A stretch of 64,000 nucleotides of DNA from Halorientalis regularis (GTDB taxonomy: Archaea > Halobacteriota > Halobacteria > Halobacteriales > Haloarculaceae), in the NCBI RefSeq assembly GCF_023698535.1, contig NZ_JALJCL010000005.1, positions 124,001 through 188,000 of the forward strand, written 5' to 3'. Below the pieces are notes generated by a model. It saw only the letters and a list, made by a program, of their open reading frames with translations, did not search any database and was not told the origin of the DNA. Both the position numbers and the translations under genes were made by a program. Below, in pieces: positions 43,805-52,257 of this stretch. Numbering within the stretch: position 1 is the first letter of the stretch; every line of letters starts with the position of its first letter.

Positions 43805-45529
43805 TTAGTCCAGCCCCTCGCGCTCCCGGAGGGAGGCGCGTCTGACCTTCCCCGTCGCGGTCTTGGGGAGGTCGTCGACGAACTCGATGTCGCGGGGGTA
43901 CTCGTACTTGGCCAGGCGGTCGCGGACGTGCTGGCGGAGCGACTCACGGGTCTCCTCGGTCGGGTCGTAGCCCTCGGCGAGGACGACGAAGGCCTTCGGG
44001 ACCGTCCCGCGCTCGTCGTCGGGGACGCCGATGATGGCGGCGTCGGCGGCGGCCTCGTGGCCGGCGACGCTGTCCTCGACCTCCTCCGGGCCGATGCGGT
44101 AGCCCGCGGAGATGATCACGTCGTCCTTGCGGCTCTTGAACTGGAGGTAGCCGTCCTCGTCCAGCAGCCCGAGGTCCTCCGTGAGCAGCCAGCCGTTCCG
44201 GACCTTGCCCGCGGTCTTCTCGGGTTTGTTCCAGTACTCCACGAAGCAGACGGGGTTGCCCTCGTACCGGAGGGCGATCTCGCCGACCTCGCCGCGGTCG
44301 ACGGTCGGCTCGGCCGTCTCGGGGTCGACGATGGCGATCTCGTGGCCGGGGCCGGCGCGGCCGATGTACCCCTCGCGGAACTCCGTGAGGGCAGTACAGC
44401 CGCCGACCAGCATGTTCGCCTCCGTCTGGCCGTAGCCCTCGTGGACGGTCGTCCCGCCGAAGGTGTCCGCAGCCCAGTCGACGATGTTCTGACCGAGCGA
44501 CTCGCCGCCGCTGGCGATGGTGTCCAGCGTCCCCACGTCGAACCGGTCGGTGTCCTCGACCTGCATCATCATCCGCAGGGCCGTCGGCGGGGCGAAGAAG
44601 TTGGTGACCCCGTAGCGCTCGATCACCTCGAAGGCTATCTCCGGGTCGAACTGGCCGCCGTCGTAGGCGACGACCGGCTGGCCGTAGTAGAGCGCGGGCA
44701 CCACCACGTCGAACAGCGAGGCGATCCAGGCCCACTCGGCCGGCGTCCAGAACACGCCGCCCTCGGGCGACTCCACGTTCAGCATCGTCGTGACGAACAG
44801 CGGGAGGTGACCGAGCAGCATGCGGTGGGCGTGCCGGACGCCCTTCGGATCGCCAGTCGTCCCCGAGGTGTAGATGATGATGGCGTCGTCCTCGGCGTCG
44901 GTTGCGACCGTCTCGAACGTCCGGGGCTGGTCGGCGACGGCGTCCTGGAACGCGACCTCGTCGTCCCGCGTGTCGGCGTCCCCGACGGTCACGACCGTCT
45001 CCAGCGCGGGCAGGGACTCGCGGGCCTCCCGGACGCTGTCGAGGTTCGAGGCGTCGACCACGGCGGCGACGGCGTCGCAGTCGTCCAGCCGGTACTCGAC
45101 GGCGTCGGGGCCGAACAGCGTCGACAGCGGCACCGAGACCGCGCCGAGTTTCCAGGCGGCGACGTGGGCGAACACCGTCTCCGGCCGCTGGGGCGCGTTC
45201 ACGCCGACGCGGTCGCCCCGCTCGACGCCCCGTTCGCGCAGGTAGTTCGCCAGCCGGTTCGTGATGTTCCGGAACTGCCAGAAGGTGTAGGTCTCGCGGT
45301 CGCTCGCGGGGACGCCGGTTGCGTCGGGTTGCGTCGACGGCTCCCCCTGGGATTCGCGTTCGCCGAACAGGGCCACCCGTCGCCGGTCCGTCGCCCAGCG
45401 GTCGCAGACGTAGGTGGCCATGTTGAACTGGTCGGGGACCTCCCACTCGAAGTCCTCGCGCAACTGCTCGTAGCTGTCCCAGTCCTCCTCGTAGAACTGA
45501 TAGGCGTCGAGCCGGTCGCCACGTGCCAT
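43805..45529 (-). CDS. AMP-forming acyl-CoA synthetase 2 (medium-chain type)
   Basis: 574-residue ligase. Motifs: IIYTSGTTGDPKGV (A3), VHEGYGQTEANMLVG (A5), GWLLTEDLGLLDEDGYLQFK and RKDDVIISAGYRIGPEEVE (A7/A8), and the A10 lysine in LPKTATGKVRRASLRE. The layout, with a long N-terminal cap and YGQTE, resembles medium-chain/xenobiotic acyl-CoA ligases (ACSM/acetyl-CoA synthetase-like). A second ligase lies just downstream on the same strand, 169 bases away. Confidence 0.88.
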   Translation of the reverse strand: MARGDRLDAYQFYEEDWDSYEQLREDFEWEVPDQFNMATYVCDRWATDRRRVALFGERESQGEPSTQPDATGVPASDRETYTFWQFRNITNRLANYLRERGVERGDRVGVNAPQRPETVFAHVAAWKLGAVSVPLSTLFGPDAVEYRLDDCDAVAAVVDASNLDSVREARESLPALETVVTVGDADTRDDEVAFQDAVADQPRTFETVATDAEDDAIIIYTSGTTGDPKGVRHAHRMLLGHLPLFVTTMLNVESPEGGVFWTPAEWAWIASLFDVVVPALYYGQPVVAYDGGQFDPEIAFEVIERYGVTNFFAPPTALRMMMQVEDTDRFDVGTLDTIASGGESLGQNIVDWAADTFGGTTVHEGYGQTEANMLVGGCTALTEFREGYIGRAGPGHEIAIVDPETAEPTVDRGEVGEIALRYEGNPVCFVEYWNKPEKTAGKVRNGWLLTEDLGLLDEDGYLQFKSRKDDVIISAGYRIGPEEVEDSVAGHEAAADAAIIGVPDDERGTVPKAFVVLAEGYDPTEETRESLRQHVRDRLAKYEYPRDIEFVDDLPKTATGKVRRASLREREGLD

Positions 45530-45594
45530 GGTAGCCTGTACCGTCGAGCGGGGTCCTGATACGCGTTTCCCATACGCACACGAGCCGGGAGACG

Positions 45595-45604
45595 AAATTT
45601 TAAC
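45595..45604 (+). promoter_or_regulatory. TATA box
   Basis: AAATTTTAAC centred 28 bases upstream of the ATG at 45628; strong match to the haloarchaeal consensus. Confidence 0.65.
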
Positions 45605-45627
45605 ACGTCACGCTCGCATCCACGGCC

Positions 45628-46431
45628 ATGGTAGACGCGACGGTCACGGTCGTCGACCGGGGTTCGGTCCGTTCGGACGTGAACTACATCATCGAGGGGT
45701 TCTCCGTCGGCACCGCCACCGAGCCGAACCCGGACACGGTGATGGGCGACGGCGCGGTGTACAATCTGGTGATCGATCACCCCGAAGCGACGATCCTCTG
45801 GGACACCGGCTCCCACCCCGAGGCGGGAGAGGGTCACTGGCCCTCAACCCTCTACGACGCCTTCGAACACTACGACGCCGACGAGTACCCGCTGCCGGAC
45901 GCGCTGGCGGCGGTCGGTTACGCCGTCTCGGACATCGACGCCGTGATCCAGACGCACCTCCACATCGACCACGCCGGTGGCCTCCACCACTTCGACGGGA
46001 CCGACGTTCCCATCTACGTCCACGAGGCCGAACTGAAACACGCCTACTACAGCGCGAACACCGACGCCGGCGACGACGCCTACGTCGCCGCGGACTTCGA
46101 TCACGACCTGAACTGGGCAGTGATCCACCGCGACCGGACGGAACTGTTCGAGGGCCTCGAACTCCTCCACCTGCCGGGCCACACGCCGGGCCTGCTGGGA
46201 GTGAAACTCGACCTCGACGGGTTCGGCACCGCGATCCTGGCCGGCGACGAGGTGTTCACGCGGGCCAACTACGACGGCGAACAGCCCATGGGCGGACCGA
46301 TGCTCTGGAGCAAACGCGACTGGTTCGAGAGCCTGCAGTTCCTCAAAGACCTCGCGCGCCGGACCGACGCCACCGTCTTCTGTGGCCACGACAGCGACGA
46401 CGTGGAACGGCTGCGTGAGGAGTTGCCCTGA
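45628..46431 (+). CDS. Metallo-beta-lactamase fold, AHL-lactonase-like hydrolase
   Basis: 267-residue dizinc hydrolase. Metal ligands: QTHLHIDHAGG (HxHxDH, about 111-121), His in HLPGHTPGLLG, Asp in LAGDEVFTR and His in CGHDSDDVE. The spacing and the overall order (long N-terminal strand region, HxHxDH, H, D, H) resemble the N-acyl homoserine lactonase family more than glyoxalase II. Quorum-quenching activity would need testing; haloarchaea are not established AHL users, so another lactone or ester is possible. A strong TATA box supports the start. Confidence 0.83.
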   Translation: MVDATVTVVDRGSVRSDVNYIIEGFSVGTATEPNPDTVMGDGAVYNLVIDHPEATILWDTGSHPEAGEGHWPSTLYDAFEHYDADEYPLPDALAAVGYAVSDIDAVIQTHLHIDHAGGLHHFDGTDVPIYVHEAELKHAYYSANTDAGDDAYVAADFDHDLNWAVIHRDRTELFEGLELLHLPGHTPGLLGVKLDLDGFGTAILAGDEVFTRANYDGEQPMGGPMLWSKRDWFESLQFLKDLARRTDATVFCGHDSDDVERLREELP

Positions 46432-46440
46432 ACTTTGGTT

Positions 46441-46470
46441 TCCGAAGCAATGGGGCGAACTCGCTTCGGA
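46441..46470. repeat. Hairpin after the lactonase-like gene
   Basis: TCCGAAGC - 14 nt - GCTTCGGA, a perfect 8-bp stem starting nine bases past the stop. Possible processing or termination structure. Confidence 0.45.
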
Positions 46471-46547
46471 GTGACAGCCACAACTGCATAGAGGCACCAC
46501 CGTCAATGGTGTGATCGACGGCAGTGCGGTCGGCGCTCGACGTATCC

Positions 46548-46553
46548 AGGAGG
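46548..46553 (+). promoter_or_regulatory. Shine-Dalgarno AGGAGG
   Basis: Perfect AGGAGG five bases before the ATG at 46559. It fixes that start and is unusual here, where most genes look leaderless. Confidence 0.7.
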
Positions 46554-46558
46554 GCAAC

Positions 46559-47278
46559 ATGAGTCTACTCACACGGATCGAACGCGCGCTCGAACCGGCG
46601 CGACAAGTACTGACGCCGATCCTGTCCGATCCGCGGTTGCTGGTCGGCTGGGTGGTCGTCGTCGCGGCCGCGGTCGTCGTTCTGTGGTGGGACCTCCGCG
46701 AGCGCAACGAGGCCCTCCCCTCGCTCATGAAGGGGGTCTGGACGCTCGTCGTGTTGTACTCGGGCCCGTTCGGGCTGGCCATCTACTGGGTCTCCGGCCG
46801 GACACAGATCAGTCGTGACTCGCTGTGGCGGCGCGGCCTGCGCTCGACCGCCCACTGTTACTCGGGCTGTGGAGCCGGCGAGATCGTCGGCATCACCCTC
46901 GCGCAGGCGATTCTGGGTCTGGTGGTCGGCTGGGTCGCCGCCGTCACCTTCGGCTTCGCATACCTGTTCGGGTTCGGTCTCACGGTCGGCCCGCTGCTGC
47001 AGGAGGGCGTCGGGTTCCGCGACGCACTCAGCGACGCCCTCTACAGCGAGACGCCCTCGATCACGATCATGGAGGTCGTCGCCATCGGGTCGGACCTGTT
47101 GCTGGCCGCCAGCGCCCACGTGACCGACGTGCTGTTCTGGTTGGCGCTGTCGCTGTCTCTGTCGCTGGGCTTTCTCGCGGCGTTCCCTATCAACGTCGCG
47201 CTCGTCCGGTTCGGGGTCAAAGAGGGGATGCAGAACCCCGCCGAGATGGGCAACGGGGGCGCGCAGGCCGCGGACTGA
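46559..47278 (+). CDS. DUF4396 domain membrane protein
   Basis: 239-residue membrane protein. About six helices, with the family signature around STAHCYSGCGAGEIVG (Cys-x3-Cys with flanking His and Glu), which could bind metal. Other helices include LVGWVVVVAAAVVVLWW, VWTLVVLYSGPFGLAIYWV and VLFWLALSLSLSLGFLAAFP. DUF4396 proteins have no agreed function; they are often near copper-handling genes, but none is adjacent here. Start fixed by a perfect Shine-Dalgarno sequence. Confidence 0.82.
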   Translation: MSLLTRIERALEPARQVLTPILSDPRLLVGWVVVVAAAVVVLWWDLRERNEALPSLMKGVWTLVVLYSGPFGLAIYWVSGRTQISRDSLWRRGLRSTAHCYSGCGAGEIVGITLAQAILGLVVGWVAAVTFGFAYLFGFGLTVGPLLQEGVGFRDALSDALYSETPSITIMEVVAIGSDLLLAASAHVTDVLFWLALSLSLSLGFLAAFPINVALVRFGVKEGMQNPAEMGNGGAQAAD

Positions 47279-47323
47279 GGTGCGACCGGGCCGTTTTTGC
47301 CCGACCCGCGTCTGTGACGGGCC

Positions 47324-47758
47324 ATGTCGGACCACTACCGGAAACTGGAGGCGATGTACCACGGCTCGAACGTCAACGACCACGTCCCCGGCGAGCTGTC
47401 CATCCGGGAGGGCGAGGCCACCCTCGAGATCCCGGTCGACGAGGAGTACCACCACGCCCTGGGGGCAGTCCACGGCTCGCTGTACTTCAAGGCGCTGGAC
47501 GACGCGGCCTTCTTCGCGGCCAACTCGCTGGTCGAGGACGTGTTCGTGCTGACCACCGATTTCAACCTCTATCTCGAACGACCGGTCTCGGAGGGGACGA
47601 TCACCGCGGAAGGGCGAGTGCTGAACGACAACCCCAGCCAGTTGATCGCGGGCGCGGTCGCCACCGACGACGAGGGCAACGAGCTGGCCCGCGGGACGGG
47701 CACCTTCAGGAAGAGCGACGTGGAGTTGACCGAGGATATCGGCTACGCACTGGATTGA
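47324..47758 (+). CDS. PaaI family hot-dog thioesterase
   Basis: 144-residue thioesterase of the PaaI type, hydrolysing acyl- or aryl-acyl-CoA. The catalytic helix is HHALGAVHGSLYFKALDDAA (the HGG/S and Asp region), followed by the beta-sheet pattern VLTTDFNLYLERPVSEGTI, LIAGAVATDDEGNELARGTG. No membrane or signal segment. Sits in a stretch rich in acyl-CoA enzymes. Convergent with an SDR gene. Confidence 0.83.
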   Translation: MSDHYRKLEAMYHGSNVNDHVPGELSIREGEATLEIPVDEEYHHALGAVHGSLYFKALDDAAFFAANSLVEDVFVLTTDFNLYLERPVSEGTITAEGRVLNDNPSQLIAGAVATDDEGNELARGTGTFRKSDVELTEDIGYALD

Positions 47759-47780
47759 GCGAGATCGGCGCTCGACCCGC

Positions 47781-48509
47781 TCAGCGGAACAGCCGGCGTT
47801 TCAACACGTCGGGCATGTAGTCGATGAGTTTCGCGACCAGCACCCACCGACGCGTGATGAACGCGTGCCGGCGTTTCTTCTCGATGGCGCGGTGGATCTG
47901 TTCGGCGGCGGTTTCCCGGTCGGCCTTCCAGAAATCACCGCCAGCGAGGTCCGTGTCGACGTACCCGGGTTCGACGGTCGTCACGTCCACGTCGGCGTCG
48001 ATACGGCCCGCCCGGTAGCGCAGGCCCTCCAGGTAGTTCGAGACGAAGGCCTTCGAGGCACTGTAGGCGGGCCACTCGCCGTTGCCAAAGCGGGCCGCGA
48101 CGGAGGAGAGGCCGACGAGGTGGCCGTGGCCCTGCGTCTCGAAGCGGTCCATCGCGGCGGTCGCCAGCGCGGTGAATCCACGGACGTTCGTGTCCACGGT
48201 ATCCCGTTCGGGCTCCCACTCCAGATCGGGGTTCTCGAACGCCACGCCAGCGTTGAGAACGACCACGTCGACCCCGCCCATCGCGTCGACGACCTCGTGG
48301 AACGTCTCCCGGGCCGCGTCGAGGTCGGTCACGTCCATGCGTGCCACGTACGCCTTCGTCGGGAGGACCCGGCCCAGGTCCTCCAGCAGCTCCCGGCGGC
48401 GGGCGGTCAGGCCCACGTCACAGCCCGCGTCCGCGAGTTCGCGCGCCAGCGCCTCGCCGATGCCCGAGGAGGCCCCCACCACCATCGCTCGCTGTCTCGC
48501 CTCAGTCAT
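47781..48509 (-). CDS. Short-chain dehydrogenase/reductase
   Basis: 242-residue NAD(P)-dependent oxidoreductase. Cofactor loop VVGASSGIGEAL at the N terminus followed by TARRRE (Arg suits NADP), LNAGVAFENPD, and the catalytic Ser/Tyr/Lys in LSSVAARFGNGEWPAYSASK. The C-terminal segment RRHAFITRRWVLVAKLIDYM is basic and amphipathic, so membrane association is possible. Substrate unknown. Confidence 0.85.
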   Translation of the reverse strand: MTEARQRAMVVGASSGIGEALARELADAGCDVGLTARRRELLEDLGRVLPTKAYVARMDVTDLDAARETFHEVVDAMGGVDVVVLNAGVAFENPDLEWEPERDTVDTNVRGFTALATAAMDRFETQGHGHLVGLSSVAARFGNGEWPAYSASKAFVSNYLEGLRYRAGRIDADVDVTTVEPGYVDTDLAGGDFWKADRETAAEQIHRAIEKKRRHAFITRRWVLVAKLIDYMPDVLKRRLFR

Positions 48510-48630
48510 ACCCGGGATTCCGACGGGTCGCCACATTACTCCTTGGGGTCAGTCCTGCCCCGCCCGGCACCGCCACCGTCCCACACCGATGCCAGCACTC
48601 GGCTTGTGGATTGAGACTTGTTACCATCCA

Positions 48631-48640
48631 TCTTTAATAG
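48631..48640 (+). promoter_or_regulatory. TATA box
   Basis: TCTTTAATAG centred about 27 bases before the ATG at 48663. Confidence 0.6.
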
Positions 48641-48662
48641 TTAATCGCCCATGTAGCGTGTC

Positions 48663-50219
48663 ATGGGAACCACCCACACCCACGACTATATCGTGGTCGG
48701 TGCCGGGTCGGCCGGTTGCGCGATGGCACACCGTCTCTCGGCCGACGGGGACGCCGACGTCCTCTTGCTGGAAGCCGGGCAGCCGGACGAGAAAGACGAG
48801 ATTCACGTCCCCGCGCTGTTCGGGGAGCTGTTCAAGAGCGACGTGGACTGGGAGTACTACACCGAGCCACAGGCGGAGATGGGCGACCGGGAGCTGTACT
48901 GGCCCCGCGGGAAGGTGCTGGGCGGGTCGAGTTCGATCAACGCGATGATCTACATCCGGGGCAACGAACTCGACTACGACACCTGGGCCGAGCAGGGTAA
49001 CGAGGGCTGGGGGTACGAGGACATGCTGGAGTACTTCAAGCGCGCCGAGAACTTCGAGCCCGGGGCCGACGAGTTCCACGGCGAGGGCGGGCCGCTGAAC
49101 GTCGCCGGCCCGATGGACCCCCACCCGACCTCGGCGGCGCTGATCGAGGCCGCCGAGTCCGTCGGCATCCCCCGCAACGACGACTTCAACGGGGCCGAAC
49201 AGGCGGGCGTGGGCTACTACCACGTCACCCAGGAGGACGGCGTGCGGTGTAGCGCGGCCGCGGCCTACGTCAAGCCGGCGATGGAACGTGACAACCTGAC
49301 CGTCGAGACGGGCGCACAGGTCACCGAGGTCACCCTCGAGGGCGGCCGGGCGACCGGTGTCGTCTACGAACAGGACGGCGACCGCCACGAGGTCGCCGCC
49401 GACGGCGACGTGATCCTGAGCGCCGGCGCGGTCAACTCCCCGCAGTTGCTCATGTGCTCGGGGATCGGTCCCGCCGACCACCTCGCCGACCACGGCATCG
49501 ACGTACAGGTAGACCTGCCCGGTGTCGGCCGGAACCTGCAGGATCACCTCTTCGCCTTCACCGTCTACGAGCGAACCAGCGGCCCGCCCGAGCCCGCGGC
49601 GACGACCAACATCGCCGAGAGCGGCGGGTTCGTCCGGACGGAACCCGATCTGGACGCGCCGAACCTCCAGTTCCACTTCGCCCCCGTCTACTATATGGAG
49701 CACGGCTTCGCCAACCCCGAGGAGGGGATGGGCTTCTCCATCGGTGCGACGCAGGTCCGCCCGGAGAGTCGCGGGCGGATCACGCTTTCCTCGGCGGACC
49801 CGTTCGACGACCCGGTGATCGACCCCCGATACTTCAGCGAGGATCGGGATCTCGAGGTGATGATCGAGGGCGTCAAACGCTCGCGGGAGATCGCCCAGGC
49901 CGAGCCGCTCGACGAGTTCCGCGGCGAGGAGGTCTGGCCCGGCGAGGACGTCCAGACCGACGCCGAGATCAAGGAACACGTCCGCGAGACGGCCCACACC
50001 GTCTACCACCCCGTCGGCACCTGCAAGATGGGCGACGACGACATGGCCGTCGTCGACGACCGCCTGCGCGTCCACGGCGTCGACGGGCTCCGCGTCGTCG
50101 ACGCGTCGGTCATGCCGACGATCAGTAGCGGGAACACGAACGCACCGACCATCGCCATCGCGGAGAAGGCCGCGGACATGATCGCCAGTGACCGGGCGGT
50201 GCCCGCCGGCGACGACTAG
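48663..50219 (+). CDS. GMC family FAD oxidoreductase (choline dehydrogenase-like)
   Basis: 518-residue flavoprotein. ADP-binding loop DYIVVGAGSAGCAMAHRLS, first GMC signature YWPRGKVLGGSSSINAMIYI, second LSAGAVNSPQLLMCSGIGP, and the catalytic His region TVYHPVGTCKMG with SSGNTNAPTIAIAEKAADMI at the end. Closest in layout to choline/alcohol dehydrogenases (BetA-like). Choline to glycine betaine conversion would matter for osmoprotection, but no aldehyde dehydrogenase (BetB) is adjacent, so the alcohol substrate is open. Confidence 0.88.
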   Translation: MGTTHTHDYIVVGAGSAGCAMAHRLSADGDADVLLLEAGQPDEKDEIHVPALFGELFKSDVDWEYYTEPQAEMGDRELYWPRGKVLGGSSSINAMIYIRGNELDYDTWAEQGNEGWGYEDMLEYFKRAENFEPGADEFHGEGGPLNVAGPMDPHPTSAALIEAAESVGIPRNDDFNGAEQAGVGYYHVTQEDGVRCSAAAAYVKPAMERDNLTVETGAQVTEVTLEGGRATGVVYEQDGDRHEVAADGDVILSAGAVNSPQLLMCSGIGPADHLADHGIDVQVDLPGVGRNLQDHLFAFTVYERTSGPPEPAATTNIAESGGFVRTEPDLDAPNLQFHFAPVYYMEHGFANPEEGMGFSIGATQVRPESRGRITLSSADPFDDPVIDPRYFSEDRDLEVMIEGVKRSREIAQAEPLDEFRGEEVWPGEDVQTDAEIKEHVRETAHTVYHPVGTCKMGDDDMAVVDDRLRVHGVDGLRVVDASVMPTISSGNTNAPTIAIAEKAADMIASDRAVPAGDD

Positions 50220-50321
50220 AGGGATGGTCGTAGCCATCCGGAAGGTTCGGAGTCGATCCTTCGGCACTGTCGATCCGTTTTGTCGTGACGAACGGGTGCG
50301 CTTCCACGACGATCCCGACAG

Positions 50322-51695
50322 CTACCGCTTGCCAAGCGCCTCCTCGAACACGCGCTGGGCGCGTTCGTACCCCTCGTTGCGGTCGACGATGGGGTCGGGG
50401 TAGTCCGGGGCCAGCTCGTCACGTTCTGCCGGCGGGAGGGTCGGCCAGTCGACGACCTTCTTCGCCGGGACGTCCTGCAGTTCGGGAACGTACGCCTTCA
50501 CGAAGTCGGCGCCGTCGTCGTACTTGCTCGTCTGGCTCACGGGGTCGAAGATGCGCACGTCGACGGAGTCGGTCCCCGTCGAGGCGATCCACTGCCAGTT
50601 GCCGTGGTTCGAGGCCGGGTCGTGGTCGATCAGCTGTTTCGTGAAGTAGCGGGCACCCTTGCGCCAGTCGATCAACAGGTGTTTCGTGAGGAAGGAGGCG
50701 ACGACCTGCCGGGGGCGGTTGTGGACGTACCCCTCCTGATTCAGCTGGCGCATTCCGGCGTCGACGAGGGGGTAGCCCGTCTCGCCGGCCTGCCAGGCCG
50801 CGAAGTCCTCGGGGTCGTCGCGCCACGCGATGTCGTTCGGCATCGATTCGTAGTTCTCGACGGGCAGGTCCGGGTTGTAGTGCAGGAGGTGGTAGTTCTG
50901 TTCCCGCCAGGAGAGTTCGTACCGGTACTTCGAGACGTTGCGCCGGTCGGGGCCGTCGACGGCGTCGTGGATCTCGGTGGCGTCACGCCACAGTTCCCGG
51001 ATGCCGATCATCCCCGCGGCGAGGTACGGCGACATGCGCGAGACGGCCTGTGTCGGGCGGTCGACGGCCGCGGCGAGGTCGTCCCGGGTGTCGCTGTAGC
51101 TGTAGATGCCGTCCTGGAGGAACGCGTCGTATCGCTCGCGGGCGGCGTCGTAGCCGGCCGTCGGGAGGTCGATGTCCGGGTCGACCGCCGGAACGTCGCC
51201 GTCGTCGGTCACGTCGGCGAGGTCGGCCGGGTCGGGCTCCGGTGCGGGGTCGTGTTTGGGCACCGCCTGCCAGTCGTCGTGGAACTGGCTGTGGTTGGGG
51301 TAGGCCCGGTCCAGGCGGCCGGGGTCGACAAGCACGTGGTCGGTGTGTTCGGCGGTGTCGGTGTCCAGCGCCGCCCGGACCCGCCGGGTCCGGTTCCGGC
51401 GGGCCGCCCGGTAGTGTTCGTTCCAGGTCACGCCGTCGGCGTCGAACTCGCTGGCGAGCGCGGGGAGGACCGACTCGGGGTCGCCGGTCCGGACGACCAG
51501 ATCGCTCCCAAACTCGCGGTAGCGCTCGCGCAGTCGCTCGACGCCGCGCAGGAAGAAGGCCTGCTGACGGTCACCGACGGCGTCGAACAGATCTCCGTCG
51601 ACGACGAAGACGGGGACGACGGTGTCGGTCGCGGCGGCGGCCAGGCCGACGTTGTCACGGGTGCGCAGGTCGCGGCGGTGCCAGAACAGACGCAT
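50322..51695 (-). CDS. phr: Deoxyribodipyrimidine photolyase (class I type)
   Basis: 457-residue flavoenzyme repairing UV-induced cyclobutane dimers with blue light. N-terminal photolyase alpha/beta domain (LFWHRRDLRTRDN), then a helical FAD domain with VSRMSPYLAAGMIGIREL, KYRYELSWREQNYHLL, GYPLVDAGMRQLNQEGYVHN and RPRQVVASFLTKHLLIDWR. WxxRDLRxxDN and the MRQLxxxGYxHNRxR block are diagnostic. A class I CPD enzyme is likely; a cryptochrome reading is less so. It is important for sunlit brines. Start set at MRLFWHRRD; longer frames read into an unrelated spacer. Confidence 0.92.
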   Translation of the reverse strand: MRLFWHRRDLRTRDNVGLAAAATDTVVPVFVVDGDLFDAVGDRQQAFFLRGVERLRERYREFGSDLVVRTGDPESVLPALASEFDADGVTWNEHYRAARRNRTRRVRAALDTDTAEHTDHVLVDPGRLDRAYPNHSQFHDDWQAVPKHDPAPEPDPADLADVTDDGDVPAVDPDIDLPTAGYDAARERYDAFLQDGIYSYSDTRDDLAAAVDRPTQAVSRMSPYLAAGMIGIRELWRDATEIHDAVDGPDRRNVSKYRYELSWREQNYHLLHYNPDLPVENYESMPNDIAWRDDPEDFAAWQAGETGYPLVDAGMRQLNQEGYVHNRPRQVVASFLTKHLLIDWRKGARYFTKQLIDHDPASNHGNWQWIASTGTDSVDVRIFDPVSQTSKYDDGADFVKAYVPELQDVPAKKVVDWPTLPPAERDELAPDYPDPIVDRNEGYERAQRVFEEALGKR

Positions 51696-51777
51696 ACGCG
51701 TGCCAGGGCCTGAGACGGCTTGGGAGCTTCGCTCCCGAACGGGAACGCCGAAGTGGTCGCGAGCCTCAGGAAGGGGT

Positions 51778-52254
51778 ATGGAACCGCTGGTCGCCACACC
51801 GTCGCTCGCGGTACCGCTTCGACTCGTCGTCGGCGTCGTGGCGGGGGTGATCGCCACGCTCGGGATGGACGGCGTGATGGCACGCCTCCCGGAAGGCATG
51901 ACGCCGCCACAGGTCGCCGCGGGCGTCCTCACCGACCGCCGGCCCGCGGACGCCCACCCACGGCTGGCCGCGGTCGTCCACTACCTCGCCGGGGGGGCCA
52001 GTGGGCCGCTGTTCGTCACCCTCCTGCTGTTCGGGGAGGGACTGCTCGGCGCGTCCGCGAGCACGTACCTGCTCACGACGGCGATCATGTACCTCGCCAT
52101 GGTCGGCTTCTTCGTCGTGGTCGTCCTCCCGCAGTCGCGGGGACTGACACGCGCTCGGGTCGAGCGAACCCGCCTCGACTGGGCGCTCTCGGCGGCAGTC
52201 TACCTCGCGATTCTGGTGCCGCTCGTCGCCATCGGGTCGGGATTCCTCCAGTAG
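51778..52254 (+). CDS. Haloarchaeal membrane protein
   Basis: 158 residues with about four membrane helices (LVVGVVAGVIATLGMDGVMA, VVHYLAGGASGPLFVTLLLF, YLLTTAIMYLAMVGFFVVVV and WALSAAVYLAILVPLVAIGS). LPEGMTPPQVAAGVLTDRRP, between the first two, is a polar conserved-looking loop. Function unknown. Divergent from the photolyase gene and convergent with the second M50 protease. Confidence 0.7.
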   Translation: MEPLVATPSLAVPLRLVVGVVAGVIATLGMDGVMARLPEGMTPPQVAAGVLTDRRPADAHPRLAAVVHYLAGGASGPLFVTLLLFGEGLLGASASTYLLTTAIMYLAMVGFFVVVVLPQSRGLTRARVERTRLDWALSAAVYLAILVPLVAIGSGFLQ

Positions 52255-52257
52255 CGC

